A stretch of DNA of 64,000 bases from Polaribacter sp. IC066 (GTDB taxonomy: Bacteria; Bacteroidota; Bacteroidia; Flavobacteriales; Flavobacteriaceae). Below are positions 18,027-28,043 of the stretch, in pieces. Position 1 is the stretch's first letter. Every line of letters begins with the position of its first letter. The stretch lies in contig NZ_VORR01000014.1 in assembly GCF_007997085.1 (NCBI RefSeq), positions 1 to 64,000 on the forward strand, in the 5' to 3' direction. The notes beneath the pieces were generated by a model. It saw only the letters and a program-made list of their open reading frames with translations, had not been told where the DNA came from and ran no database searches. A program made the translations under genes and the position numbers.

Positions 18027-18929
18027 ATGAAATGGCTAAACGCACTAAAAGATTATCAATTATATTTAAAAATTGAGAGAGGTTTGTCTCAAAACACGAT
18101 AGATAGTTATTCTAGAGATTTAGAGAAACTCTTGCTTTTTTTAGAAGAACACGAAATAGACTCCTCTCCTATTAGTGTTGACAAAATTATAGTGCAACAA
18201 TTTATTTATGATGTTGCAAAAAAAGTAAACCCAAGAAGCCAAGCAAGAATTATTTCGGGATTGCGCAGTTTTTTTGATTATTTGGTATTTGAAAATTATA
18301 GAGAAACAAATCCTACAGATTTAATTGAAGCACCAAAAATCGGAAGAAAATTACCAGATACTTTATCCGAAGATGAAATAAATGAACTGATTGCCGCAAT
18401 AGATTTAAGTCATCCGCAAGGAGAAAGAAACAGAACTATTTTAGAAACCATGTATAGTTGTGGTTTAAGAGTTAGTGAACTCATTACCCTAAAAATATCC
18501 GATTTATTTTTTGACGAAGGTTTTATAAAAGTTACTGGTAAAGGAAATAAAGAGCGCTTTGTTCCTATTCATTATAGTGCCCAGAAATATATTTCTATCT
18601 ATATAAATGACATTAGAAGTCATTTAAAACCTATTAAAGGCTTTGAAGATACGTTGTTTTTAAATAGACGCGGAAAAGGTTTAACAAGACAGATGATTTT
18701 TACAATTTTAAAAGATGTGTCCGTTAAAATCAATTTAAAGAAAAAAATAAGTCCGCATACATTAAGACATTCATTTGCCACTCATTTATTAAAAAATGGT
18801 GCCGATTTAAGAGCAATACAGCAAATGTTAGGGCATGAAAGCATTACAACTACAGAAATATATGTGCATTTAGATACAAGTTATTTAAAGGAGGTTGTCG
18901 AAACGTATCATCCAAGAAGCCCTGTCTAA
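18027..18929 (+). CDS. xerD: Site-specific tyrosine recombinase XerD
   Basis: Resolves chromosome dimers at dif with a XerC partner during division. The 300 residues contain an N-terminal SAM-like DNA-binding domain (about 5-90) and a catalytic domain with the first Arg in YSCGLRVSEL, HTLRHSFATHLL (His-x-x-Arg), GHESITTTEIY with the third His and the nucleophilic Tyr. The ATG at 18027 (MKWLNALKDYQLYL) is preferred over an upstream TTG (18009) because the truncated copy starts at the matching ATG and family proteins begin here. It ends just before a strong bidirectional terminator. Confidence 0.95.
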   Translation: MKWLNALKDYQLYLKIERGLSQNTIDSYSRDLEKLLLFLEEHEIDSSPISVDKIIVQQFIYDVAKKVNPRSQARIISGLRSFFDYLVFENYRETNPTDLIEAPKIGRKLPDTLSEDEINELIAAIDLSHPQGERNRTILETMYSCGLRVSELITLKISDLFFDEGFIKVTGKGNKERFVPIHYSAQKYISIYINDIRSHLKPIKGFEDTLFLNRRGKGLTRQMIFTILKDVSVKINLKKKISPHTLRHSFATHLLKNGADLRAIQQMLGHESITTTEIYVHLDTSYLKEVVETYHPRSPV

Positions 18930-19010
18930 TTCCCTAAAAGGGGAGAACTCTTACTCTTGCCAATATCATAAAACTAGTAATAAGGGGCAAAAACCCGTGC
19001 AATACAAAAC

Positions 19011-19043
19011 AAAAAATCTTGCTTTTATAAAGCAAGATTTTTT
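19011..19043. terminator. Bidirectional terminator between xerD and rny
   Basis: 14-bp stem AAAAAATCTTGCTT / AAGCAAGATTTTTT with a 5-base loop, giving T runs on both strands between convergent genes. Confidence 0.85.
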
Positions 19044-19147
19044 AAATATATTTTGAAAATGGTGAAATAAACACAAAAGTAAATCTCCATAAGTTTCTCC
19101 GAGAGTTTTTATTGAGCTCACTGAAATAGAAAGCTTAAGATAAACTT

Positions 19148-20716
19148 TTACTTCGCCACATTTACTGCTCTTGTTTCTCTAATAACCGTCACTTTTACCT
19201 GACCGGGATAGGTCATATCATTTTGTATTTTTTGAGAAATACTAAAAGATAATTCCGCTGCTTTGGTATCATTAACTTTACCACTTTCTACCATAACGCG
19301 CAATTCACGACCGGCTTGAATAGCATACGCTTTCTGAACGCCTGTAAACCCAAAAGCAATTTCTTCTAAATCTTTTAAACGCTGAATATAAGAATCTAAC
19401 ACTTGGCGTCTTGCACCTGGTCTTGCTCCTGAAATAGCATCACAAACCTGAACGATTGGTGATAATAAACTCTTCATTTCAATTTCATCGTGGTGCGCTC
19501 CAATAGCATTACAAACTTCTTCTTTTTCACCGTATTTTTCAGCCCATTGCATTCCTAAAAGTGCATGCGGTAATTCGCTTTCTGCATCAGGTACTTTCCC
19601 TATATCATGCAACAAGCCTGCTCTTTTTGCTAATTTTGCATTTAAGCCCATTTCTGAAGCCATAATACCACATAGGTTTGCAACTTCTCGCGAGTGTTGT
19701 AATAAATTTTGACCATAAGAAGAACGATATTTCATTCTTCCAACAGTTTTAATTAACTCTGGGTGCAATCCGTGAATCCCTAAATCTATAACAGTTCTTT
19801 TACCAACTTCTATAATTTCTTGGCTAATTTGTTTTTCTGTTTTTTTAACAACCTCTTCAATTCTTGCTGGGTGAATTCTACCATCAGTAACCAATTTATG
19901 CATTGCCAAACGTGCAATTTCTCTACGCACAGGATCAAAACAAGAAAGTATAATTGCTTCAGGGGTATCATCTACAATAATCTCTACACCTGTTGCTGCT
20001 TCTAGCGCTCTAATATTACGTCCTTCTCTACCTATAATTCGTCCTTTCACATCATCCGACTCCAAATTAAAAACAGATACACAATTTTCTACGGCTTGCT
20101 CTACACCAACTCTTTGTATGGTTCCTAAAACAATTTTTCTTGCTTCTTGTTCAGCTGTTAATTTAGATTCTTCAATAGAAGTTTGTACAAAAGCCATGGC
20201 TTCTGCTTTAGCTTCTTCTTTTAAAGATGCCACCAACTCTTTTTTAGCATCCTCAACAGACAAACCAGAAATTTGCTCTAGCATATCTACATGACGCTTG
20301 TGCATTTTATCTAAATCGCCTTCTTTTTTTTCTAAAAAGTCTAGCTTAAAATTATAATCCTTTTCTTTTTGTTCTATCGATTGATTTAAGCGTTTGTTTT
20401 TGTCAAATTCTGAAGCCACTTTAGATTCTCTATCTCTAATTCTCTTCTCTACATCAGAAATCTTTTTCTCTCTAGATAAGATTACCTTCTCATGTTCTGA
20501 TTTTAATTCTATAAACTTCTCTTTAGCTTGTAAAATTTTATCTTTTTTAACTGATTCTGCATCAATTTTAGCCTCTTTTAAAATAGTAGCGGCTTCTTTT
20601 CTTACGCCGTTAAGTATTTTCTTACCCTTCGATTTTTCCATCGATTTAAAGATTACAAAACCTATTGCAATCCCTGCTATGACTCCCAGTATAATGGGAA
20701 GTATCATTCCATCCAT
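19148..20716 (-). CDS. rny: Ribonuclease Y
   Basis: Membrane-anchored endoribonuclease that starts mRNA decay. The 522 residues show an N-terminal membrane helix (about 5-25, [16 protein letters not shown]), a long charged coiled coil (about 28-200), a KH RNA-binding domain (about 215-270; [15 protein letters not shown]) and an HD metal-dependent phosphohydrolase domain (about 335-430; GLLHDIGKV). All catalytic motifs are present. It lies downstream of zapA and the 6S-like RNA in the same orientation. Confidence 0.95.
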   Translation of the reverse strand: MDGMILPIILGVIAGIAIGFVIFKSMEKSKGKKILNGVRKEAATILKEAKIDAESVKKDKILQAKEKFIELKSEHEKVILSREKKISDVEKRIRDRESKVASEFDKNKRLNQSIEQKEKDYNFKLDFLEKKEGDLDKMHKRHVDMLEQISGLSVEDAKKELVASLKEEAKAEAMAFVQTSIEESKLTAEQEARKIVLGTIQRVGVEQAVENCVSVFNLESDDVKGRIIGREGRNIRALEAATGVEIIVDDTPEAIILSCFDPVRREIARLAMHKLVTDGRIHPARIEEVVKKTEKQISQEIIEVGKRTVIDLGIHGLHPELIKTVGRMKYRSSYGQNLLQHSREVANLCGIMASEMGLNAKLAKRAGLLHDIGKVPDAESELPHALLGMQWAEKYGEKEEVCNAIGAHHDEIEMKSLLSPIVQVCDAISGARPGARRQVLDSYIQRLKDLEEIAFGFTGVQKAYAIQAGRELRVMVESGKVNDTKAAELSFSISQKIQNDMTYPGQVKVTVIRETRAVNVAK

Positions 20717-20740
20717 AATTTAAATTTAAATATAAAAAAA

Positions 20741-20940
20741 GCCTACGTTAGATAGGTTTTTAAACTCCAAAATGACATTTATAGGATTAACTAACTGTTC
20801 AAGAATCCGTTTGAGATACTGACATGATACTGAAGTAAATCCAGCATAAAAATTCAGCACTAACGGCATGCTTTAGTAGTTAAGACTCATCCTTCATAAT
20901 AGAATAGTGTTGAGTTTAATAAACAATTACTAACGTAGGC
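20741..20940 (-). ncRNA. ssrS: 6S-like RNA (6S-Flavo type)
   Basis: A roughly 200-base gene-free segment between zapA and rny. Its ends form a perfect 11-bp helix (GCCTACGTTAG / CTAACGTAGGC) that closes the whole stretch. On the minus strand the 3' arm is followed by a T run, so the closing helix can also act as terminator. 6S RNA mimics an open promoter and binds RNA polymerase. Position next to zapA is classic for 6S RNA, and Flavobacteriia have a described 6S-Flavo class here. I cannot run a covariance model, so the class is inferred from place, size and the closing helix. Confidence 0.72.
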
Positions 20941-20968
20941 AGTGTGTTGTTAATGTATTTTAATGAAC

Positions 20969-21262
20969 TTATTCTAAATGATCACTTACTAATTTAGTAA
21001 GCTCCTTTAATTTTTCTATTTCTTCTTTTTTTGTATCTGTCTTATCCAAAGATAATATTTCTAATTTAGAAGCAAATTGCAATGCAGACATGGCTAAAAC
21101 ATCTTGTTTATCACTCACTGCATAATTTTGCTCATACATAGAAATTAACTTGTTAATTGCAATGGCTGCTTTGCGCATCCCTTCTTCTTCTTTCGTGTTA
21201 TTTACACTTAAAGGGTAGCTTCTCCCTGCAATTACAATATTTATCTTTAGTTTATTACTCAC
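20969..21262 (-). CDS. zapA: Cell division protein ZapA
   Basis: Small cytoplasmic protein that bundles FtsZ filaments at the division ring. The 97 residues begin with the family block KINIVIAGRSYPLSV and continue through EEGMRKAAIAINKLI into a C-terminal coiled coil. It follows the coiled-coil gene at 21276 after 13 bases and precedes the 6S-like RNA and rny, the usual Flavobacteriia order. Confidence 0.93.
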   Translation of the reverse strand: MSNKLKINIVIAGRSYPLSVNNTKEEEGMRKAAIAINKLISMYEQNYAVSDKQDVLAMSALQFASKLEILSLDKTDTKKEEIEKLKELTKLVSDHLE

Positions 21263-21275
21263 AATTTAAAGAACT

Positions 21276-21566
21276 TTATTCTTGTAACTGTACAATACAT
21301 TTATCGATTTCTCTAATTAATGAATTTATTTTCAGTTTTGTATCTTTTGTATTTGAACTACTGCCTTCAATAGTTTTCGCAATTTTAAGCGCATCGAATT
21401 GTTTTTTTTGATTCGCTAGATTTTGCGTTGTTTCTAAAAGTTCATGTTGTAATTTTGTGTTACTTTGAAGCAATATATGATTTTCTGTCTTTAAAAATTC
21501 ATAATTAGAAAGAAGGTTTTGCAACGTTTTCTCTAATAAATGAATTGCTTCTAGTGTATTACTCAT
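21276..21566 (-). CDS. Small coiled-coil protein upstream of zapA
   Basis: A 96-residue cytoplasmic protein that is almost entirely heptad-type helix (residues 5-60: LEKTLQNLLSNYEFLKTE, then ILLQSNTKLQHELLETTQNL) followed by a Ser/Lys-rich linker and another helix. There is no signal peptide and no known enzyme motif. Its place directly before zapA in one transcription unit and its ZapB-like size and coiled-coil content suggest a division-ring role, but sequence alone does not show this. A -7 candidate lies 27 bases upstream. Confidence 0.8.
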   Translation of the reverse strand: MSNTLEAIHLLEKTLQNLLSNYEFLKTENHILLQSNTKLQHELLETTQNLANQKKQFDALKIAKTIEGSSSNTKDTKLKINSLIREIDKCIVQLQE

Positions 21567-21592
21567 CTTACTTTTAGAATAATCTATCCGTA

Positions 21593-21600
21593 CAAAGTTA
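21593..21600 (-). promoter_or_regulatory. Predicted -7 element of the zapA operon
   Basis: TAACTTTG on the minus strand matches TAnnTTTG. A TTG lies about 20 bases further upstream, close to the expected -33 spacing. Confidence 0.55.
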
Positions 21601-21711
21601 ACATTCTGTTTGAAACTTTACAACATTTTCTTGCTTTATTACTAAATAATTGATATTGAACTAATTGCAGACAAATTGTTTTTTAGTATTTTTACCTAAA
21701 ATATTGAACAT

Positions 21712-23415
21712 TTGAAACACCTTATTCTTATTTCATTTTTACTCTTACAAATTACAACCTTTTCTCAAGAAAAATATCCTCAAAACTATTTTAGAACTCC
21801 TTTAGAGATTCCTATTGTACTATCAGGTTCTTTTGGCGAACTGCGCAGCAATCATTTTCATGCAGGTGTAGATATTAAAACACAAGGAAGAGAAGGCTTG
21901 CATGTTCTTGCAACTGCAGATGGCTATGTTTCTCGAATTAAAGTGCAGCAATTTGGCTACGGAAAAGCTATCTATATTGCACACCCTAATGGGTACACAT
22001 CGGTTTATGGGCATTTAAGTAAATTTAACGATACTATTGAAAAATATGTAAAATCGATACAGTACAAAAAAGAAAGCTATGCCACGGGCAATTTATATTT
22101 TAAAAAGAACACATTTCCTGTAAAAAAAGGAGAAATTATTGCTTTTTCTGGTGATACAGGAGGTTCTGGAGCGCCTCACTTACATTATGAGATACGCAAT
22201 ACAGCATCAGAAAACATTATCAATCCTTTATTATTTGGTTTAAAAGTTAAAGACACAAAATCACCTACTTTTAGGTCATTAAAAGTGTATTCTTTAAGTG
22301 ATGATGCAAGAGTTAATCAACAAAAAAAGAGTTTTCAAATCTCTATAAAAAATATTGGTAACGGTATCTATACGGCAGATAGAATTACAGCAAGTGGCGA
22401 AATTGGATTTGGAGTGAGCGTTTTTGATCGATTAAATGGTGCGCCCAACAAAAACGGAATTTATAGTTTAGAAATGCTAGTAAACGGAGAACGTTTCTAT
22501 TACCATGATGTAGAAACTTTTTCTTTTTCTGAAAGTAAATACCTCAATTTACATATCGATTACGAGCATTATAAAAAATACAAAAGACGCTATCAAAAAA
22601 CGCATAAAGTTGCTGCAAATAAACTGTCTATTTATGAATCCTTACTTAACAATGGTAAAATAGACATTAAAAAGGCGATGAATTATTCCGTGCAAATTAT
22701 TGCTAAGGATTTTAAAGGAAATATAAGTTCTATAAAAATACCTGTTGCTGGTAAAGAAAGTAATGCTATTTTCACAGAATTGGCAGACACTACAAACTAC
22801 AAAGTAAAGGCTAAAAAATTTAATAAGTTTACGAAAGAGAATGTTACGATTGCATTTCCTAAAAACACATTTTATGAAGATGTATTTTTAGATTTTACCA
22901 TAGATAAAGAAATAGCAAAAATACACACCCCAACAATCCCTTTACATAAAAGTTTTACACTTACTTTTAATGTTTCTAAATATTCAGAACCTGAAAGAGA
23001 ACAACTCTATATTGCCAATTTAGAGTACCCTAAATACCCAAGATATCAATATACTAGAAAAAGAGATAGCACTTTTTATACCACGACAAAAACGCTAGGA
23101 AACTACACTTTACTAGCCGACAATCAAAAACCTAAAATAAATTTATTGTATTTTAAAGACCAACAATGGATTACCAATTCTGAAACCATAAAAGTAAAAA
23201 TTAGTGATACACAATCTGGTATTAAAGATTACAACGCTACCATAGACGGTGAATGGGTTTTAATGGAGTACAATCATAAAAAAAACATTTTAACCTACAA
23301 TTTTAGCGATAAAAAATTGGTAGGTAGCAAACATATCTTTAATCTTGTAGTTTCAGACAATGTTGGGAATACGAATACACTTTCTGCAACGTTCTTTAAG
23401 AAACAAATAAACTAA
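21712..23415 (+). CDS. M23 family zinc metallopeptidase
   Basis: Exported peptidase that cleaves peptidoglycan cross-bridges or acts as a division or envelope amidase activator. The 567 residues begin with a signal peptide (MKHLILISFLLLQITTFSQ). The M23 domain (about 35-180) has the metal ligands H50 and D54 (HFHAGVD) and the HLHYE motif near 158-162. The remaining 390 residues are beta-rich and not assignable to a known domain; they may bind the envelope. The start is TTG at 21712. The TonB receptor follows after 5 bases. Confidence 0.9.
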   Translation: MKHLILISFLLLQITTFSQEKYPQNYFRTPLEIPIVLSGSFGELRSNHFHAGVDIKTQGREGLHVLATADGYVSRIKVQQFGYGKAIYIAHPNGYTSVYGHLSKFNDTIEKYVKSIQYKKESYATGNLYFKKNTFPVKKGEIIAFSGDTGGSGAPHLHYEIRNTASENIINPLLFGLKVKDTKSPTFRSLKVYSLSDDARVNQQKKSFQISIKNIGNGIYTADRITASGEIGFGVSVFDRLNGAPNKNGIYSLEMLVNGERFYYHDVETFSFSESKYLNLHIDYEHYKKYKRRYQKTHKVAANKLSIYESLLNNGKIDIKKAMNYSVQIIAKDFKGNISSIKIPVAGKESNAIFTELADTTNYKVKAKKFNKFTKENVTIAFPKNTFYEDVFLDFTIDKEIAKIHTPTIPLHKSFTLTFNVSKYSEPEREQLYIANLEYPKYPRYQYTRKRDSTFYTTTKTLGNYTLLADNQKPKINLLYFKDQQWITNSETIKVKISDTQSGIKDYNATIDGEWVLMEYNHKKNILTYNFSDKKLVGSKHIFNLVVSDNVGNTNTLSATFFKKQIN

Positions 23416-23420
23416 TTTTT

Positions 23421-25868
23421 GTGAAAAACATATTTTTCTTTCTACTATTGATTCCTAGTTTTTTGATTGCTCAAAAAACAACAATTATAAAAGGCACCAT
23501 AAAAAACAACCTAAAAGAAGGCATCGAAAAGGTTTCTATTAAATATGGTAAAACAGGAACCGTAACCGATGCTGACGGTAATTACCAATTAAGAATTCCG
23601 CTAGACGAAGAAATCACTATTATTTTTCGCCATGTTTCTTATCAACCATTTATCAAAAAAATCACAGTAAAAAGTAGAAATGTACTTCGCTTCTCTCCTG
23701 TTCTAATTTTAAAAACAGAGAAGCTTAAAGAAGTTGTTGTACAAGATCAAAGAAAACAAGCTTCAGGAATTACAAATATCGATGTTCAGAAAGTTAAAAA
23801 CATTATTGGTCCGAATGCGGGTGTAGAAAACGTTTTAATGACGCTACCAGGTGTAAACAATAACAACGAGTTAAGTACACAGTACAATGTAAGAGGTGGT
23901 AATTTTGATGAAAACCTTGTGTATGTAAATGGCATTGAAGTTTACAGACCTTTTTTAGTAAGGTCTGGTCAGCAAGAAGGTTTAAGTTTTATCAACACCA
24001 ATATGGTACAAAATATTGATTTTTCTGCTGGCGGATTTCAAGCAAAATATGGCGATAAATTATCGTCTGTGTTAGACATTACCTATAGAAAACCAACGGA
24101 AACTGCGGTAACCGTTGATGCTAGTTTATTGGGCGCTAGTGCTACTTTTGAAGGCCTTTTTTTAAACAACAAATTAAGTGCAATTACAGGCGTTCGGTAT
24201 AGAGACAATAGTTTATTTGTGAATAGTAAACAAATAGACATTAATTTTAGACCAAGGTTTACAGATATTCAAACCTATTTATCATATCAATTTTCGGAAA
24301 AATTTGAATTGAGTTTTTTAGGGAATTTTTCCTTAAATAATTATAATTATCAACCTATATCTAGAAGAACTCGTTTTGGCACCGTTGCCAATCCTTTAGA
24401 GTTAATTGTTTTTTATGATGGCCAAGAACAAAATAATTACTTAACACTATTTGGTGCCTTATCTGGTGATTATAAAGTGAATGAAGATTTTAAAATTACC
24501 ACAACCGCATCTCGATACAACACACAAGAGGAAGAATATTTTGATATTTCTGCACAATATAATTTAGGCGAAGTTGATGCCAATATTGGTTCAGAAAATT
24601 TTGGTGATGTTGAGTTTTCGCAAGGAATTGGCGCTCAATTAAATCATGCACGTAATGATTTAGATGCCTTAATTTCTAATGTTCAAGTGAGAGGAACTCT
24701 AAAAAAAGAAAATATACAATGGAATTTTGGTGTAAAATATCAAAAAGAAGATATTATTGATAGAATTAGAGAATGGGAAATGATAGACTCTCTTGGTTTT
24801 GCAATAAGGCCTCCTTTTCATTCGTCAAATAATCAACCTTACGAGCCTTTTGAAGGTGACATTACTGCATATCAAAATATTAGAAAAGATAATAATGTTG
24901 CCATAAATAGACTTTCTGGTTTTGTTCAATTTAATCAACGTTCTTTCTGGAACGATCACGAAGTTTGGTATAATTTAGGCGTTAGAGCCCATAGTTGGTC
25001 TGTTACAGGAAATGGAGTTGCCTCTAAAAATAAACTTATATTTAGTCCAAGAGGTCAGTTTGCCATCAAACCAGATTGGAAAAGAGATATGTTGTTTCGA
25101 GTTTCTGGCGGCTGGTATTCACAACCTCCTTCTTACAGAGAGTTAAGAGATTTTGACGGAAATGTTAATGTGGATGTAAAAGCGCAAAAATCGATTCATT
25201 TTGTAGCAGGAATGGATTATAGTTTTATCATGTGGGAGCGTCCTTTTAAGTTAACAACAGAGGTGTATTACAAAGATTTATCGGATGTGAATGCATATAC
25301 AGTTGATAATGTTAGAATTCGGTATCGAGCAGACAATGCCGCTGTAGCATATTCTACTGGGCTTGATGTGCGTTTAAATGGCGAGTTTGTTCCTGGAAGT
25401 GAAAGTTGGGTAAGTTTTGGATATTTAAAAACAGAAGAAAACATTAATAACAGGGGTTTTATTGCAAGGCCGTCTGATCAAAGAATAAAATTCGGAATTC
25501 TATTTCAAGATTACGTTCCTAATTTACCAGATCTAAAAGCCTATTTAAATTTAGTCTATAATTCGGGCGTTCCTGGTGGGGCACCATCGTATTCAGATCC
25601 TTATAATTTTCAACAACGATTGCGGGATTATAGACGTGCAGATTTAGGTGTTTCTTATGTTTTTGCAGATGCTAACAAACAGTTTTCCGCGGGTTGGCTT
25701 TCTAAATTTAAAGAATTATCCGCAGGTTTAGAATTGTTTAATATGTTTGATATTCAGAATGCAATTACCAATACTTGGGTAAGAGATGTGTATTCTAAAA
25801 CGCAATTCGGAATTCCTAATTTTATGACCGGACGTGTTTTGAACTTTAAAGTTGCGATGAAGTTTTAG
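23421..25868 (+). CDS. TonB-dependent receptor with carboxypeptidase-regulatory-like domain
   Basis: An 815-residue outer-membrane receptor. Signal peptide (1-17), a CarboxypepD-regulatory-like beta-sandwich (about 20-105; TGTVTDADGNYQL), a plug domain (about 115-220; MTLPGVNNNNELSTQYNVRG, then YGDKLSSVLDI) and a 22-strand-type barrel ending NFKVAMKF. No lipoprotein SusD partner is next to it, so it is not a polysaccharide-utilisation pair; the ligand is unknown. The GTG start at 23421 is 5 bases after the peptidase stop, suggesting cotranscription. Confidence 0.92.
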   Translation: MKNIFFFLLLIPSFLIAQKTTIIKGTIKNNLKEGIEKVSIKYGKTGTVTDADGNYQLRIPLDEEITIIFRHVSYQPFIKKITVKSRNVLRFSPVLILKTEKLKEVVVQDQRKQASGITNIDVQKVKNIIGPNAGVENVLMTLPGVNNNNELSTQYNVRGGNFDENLVYVNGIEVYRPFLVRSGQQEGLSFINTNMVQNIDFSAGGFQAKYGDKLSSVLDITYRKPTETAVTVDASLLGASATFEGLFLNNKLSAITGVRYRDNSLFVNSKQIDINFRPRFTDIQTYLSYQFSEKFELSFLGNFSLNNYNYQPISRRTRFGTVANPLELIVFYDGQEQNNYLTLFGALSGDYKVNEDFKITTTASRYNTQEEEYFDISAQYNLGEVDANIGSENFGDVEFSQGIGAQLNHARNDLDALISNVQVRGTLKKENIQWNFGVKYQKEDIIDRIREWEMIDSLGFAIRPPFHSSNNQPYEPFEGDITAYQNIRKDNNVAINRLSGFVQFNQRSFWNDHEVWYNLGVRAHSWSVTGNGVASKNKLIFSPRGQFAIKPDWKRDMLFRVSGGWYSQPPSYRELRDFDGNVNVDVKAQKSIHFVAGMDYSFIMWERPFKLTTEVYYKDLSDVNAYTVDNVRIRYRADNAAVAYSTGLDVRLNGEFVPGSESWVSFGYLKTEENINNRGFIARPSDQRIKFGILFQDYVPNLPDLKAYLNLVYNSGVPGGAPSYSDPYNFQQRLRDYRRADLGVSYVFADANKQFSAGWLSKFKELSAGLELFNMFDIQNAITNTWVRDVYSKTQFGIPNFMTGRVLNFKVAMKF

Positions 25869-26334
25869 GCTCAAAGAATCAGGTTTTTTTGATTGAAAAG
25901 ACCTGAAAATAAAAGTTTTGTGATTTAAATTAGAAGCAATGCTTTTTGATTCAAATGGTACACCACAAGACTAGTCTTGTTTAAAAAAAAAAACGAGTTA
26001 ACTTTTAAATGTTATTGATACGTATCATTTTTGATTCCAATATTTTTTTTTCTAAAGATCATTCTCCTAACGGATGACAATTTAAAACTAACGAATATTT
26101 TTGAATCGTATACAAGTATATTTCCCATACATTCAAAAAAATATTTTTGAGTTTTTTATCACTACTTTATAAAAATAATTGCTTCTGCAACTAGCTTTTA
26201 AAAGCAACAAGTCTTATTTTTTAATTGAATCCTAAAATTTAGGCATAAAAAATAAGCTGTTAGAAATCAACTTGCTTTTAAGTTCTTAAAAAAATATTTT
26301 AAAAAAAAATCTATGCTCTTTTTTACCAATTCAA
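25869..26334. other. Intergenic region between convergent genes
   Basis: 466 very AT-rich bases with no gene. An imperfect hairpin (CAGGTTTTTT / AAAGACCTG, about 25882-25911) could end the receptor transcript. A palindrome GATACGTATC lies near 26018-26030. Confidence 0.5.
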
Positions 26335-27366
26335 TTACAAAACATTATGATCTTCTAGTTGTACACCAAATTCTTTTTTATAGATACGCACCACGATTAA
26401 AAATAAACTGATTAAAAGTGGTCCGAAAATTAAACCTATAAAACCAAATAAAGGCACACCAACGATAACACCAATTAGAGTAATTAAAGGATGTAAATCG
26501 TCTAATTTCCTTAAAATAAAAAGCCTTATTACATTATCTGTAAAACCGACCACCACAATACCATAAATTAAAATACCCCAAGCTGCAAATTCATTTCCCG
26601 TAGATATTGTTAAAATAAAGACAGGTAAAATACCTATAAAAGTTCCTATAAAAGGAATCATAGATCCTACCGTAACAATAATAAACCAGAAAAATGGATC
26701 TTGAATGCCAAAAATCAAAAAACCTATCAACGCAATTATTCCCTGTGATATTGCTACTAAAGGAATACCTATTGCATTAGAACGAACCATAGATTGAGAT
26801 TCAGAGCCAATAATTTTTAAATTCGTTTCGCTAATAGGAATGTATTCATATAAAGAAGTTCGAAGTTCAGAACGGTTTGTTAACATATAATACAGCATAA
26901 AATACATCAAACCAATACCTATAAATATATTAAAAGTACTTCCTGCAAAAGTTTCAAGATTTCCTGCAATCCAAGATGAAATTTCTGAAACATTAATTTG
27001 CGATGCTAAATCGTAACCAAATTTAGTTTCGAAGTCGCGCATTTGACTTTTAACTGCTTTCGCTACTTCTTCTGAATTCTCTACAGCTTCACCAATTTTA
27101 TTGCCCAACATTAAAACAATACCCGATACTGGTAATAAAATGCACACAAAAGACAAAATCATTAAAAAGGCGGCTGCTAAATCTGGATTCCAATTCTTTT
27201 TAACAAGAAATACCATCCATTTTCTTAACAATACATAAATAGTAATTGCTCCTAAAACGCCCGATAAATAAGGAATTATTTCTTTAAAAATTAAAGTAGC
27301 AAATAAAATAATTAATAATAAAACGAAAACCTGCCGAATTATTTTTGGTGGAATAACATTCTTCAT
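26335..27366 (-). CDS. AI-2E family transporter
   Basis: A 343-residue inner-membrane protein of the AI-2E (TqsA/PerM) family. It has about seven or eight hydrophobic segments, with two at the N-terminus (about 8-50), a soluble helical region (about 85-140) and a C-terminal membrane block containing GSMIPFIGTFIGILP and PLFGFIGLIFGPLLIS, both family signatures. Members transport varied small molecules or sodium for proton; the autoinducer link is not general. It stands alone. Confidence 0.9.
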   Translation of the reverse strand: MKNVIPPKIIRQVFVLLLIILFATLIFKEIIPYLSGVLGAITIYVLLRKWMVFLVKKNWNPDLAAAFLMILSFVCILLPVSGIVLMLGNKIGEAVENSEEVAKAVKSQMRDFETKFGYDLASQINVSEISSWIAGNLETFAGSTFNIFIGIGLMYFMLYYMLTNRSELRTSLYEYIPISETNLKIIGSESQSMVRSNAIGIPLVAISQGIIALIGFLIFGIQDPFFWFIIVTVGSMIPFIGTFIGILPVFILTISTGNEFAAWGILIYGIVVVGFTDNVIRLFILRKLDDLHPLITLIGVIVGVPLFGFIGLIFGPLLISLFLIVVRIYKKEFGVQLEDHNVL

Positions 27367-27490
27367 CAGTAAAACTTTGTTGCAATTTAGATAATATCTT
27401 ATCTAAAATTAACAACTATAATGTAATTATTAAAATATGTTTATTTTTTAGCGTTTCTTTAAAAAGATTTTTCAGTAAAGTTTATCAACT

Positions 27491-27859
27491 CTAAAGTTCT
27501 TCTCTATTTACTAAATCCATTGAAAAAGCAGGCATACAAATAGCTATATAATCGCAAGCTTCTTCAAAAGGGTTAGAATACTGTACCCTTGTATTTTTTT
27601 CAATTTTGATAGATTCACCTGCTTTTAGAATAAGTATTTCGTCATCAATAATAAATTGCTTTTTACCTTTTACAATATAGGTATATTCATCAAACTGTGG
27701 CGTTTGATAAGGTTCTTGCCAACCAGCTGGCGCAACCATATGTGCAATACTTATTTGCGAGTTTTTATCGGTTGCATTGCCAAAATGCTCTTCTATTAAT
27801 TTACCATCTGTAGTTGGAACTACAAACGGACTTTTTTGAATGGTATATTTTTTTTTCAT
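27491..27859 (-). CDS. Cupin domain protein
   Basis: A 122-residue single-domain cupin. The first cupin motif is seen around FDEYTYIVKGKKQFI (Glu about 75) and the second around YSNPFEEACDYIAICMPAF (about 97-115). The usual metal-binding His pair is incomplete, so a binding rather than catalytic role is possible. It stands alone, 124 bases from the AI-2E gene; no pathway can be inferred. Confidence 0.78.
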   Translation of the reverse strand: MKKKYTIQKSPFVVPTTDGKLIEEHFGNATDKNSQISIAHMVAPAGWQEPYQTPQFDEYTYIVKGKKQFIIDDEILILKAGESIKIEKNTRVQYSNPFEEACDYIAICMPAFSMDLVNREEL

Positions 27860-28043
27860 ATTAATTGATTTTGAACAAGCGATTGAATCGGCATCCTTTT
27901 TATAATAGTTCGTTATTAACTTTTTTGATACTAAAAAAACCTATTAATCTAAAATATACCGGAGTAAATCATCAAAAATTCTGGCTTTCGATTTGCGCTC
28001 AAAATAAGTTCCAAGCGTCGTTAAGTTTTTTAAGTGATTTATC

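Noticed and set aside
23421-25868. A SusC/SusD polysaccharide-utilisation locus
   Set aside because: The TonB receptors at 23421 and 59016 have no SusD-like lipoprotein or glycoside hydrolase nearby.
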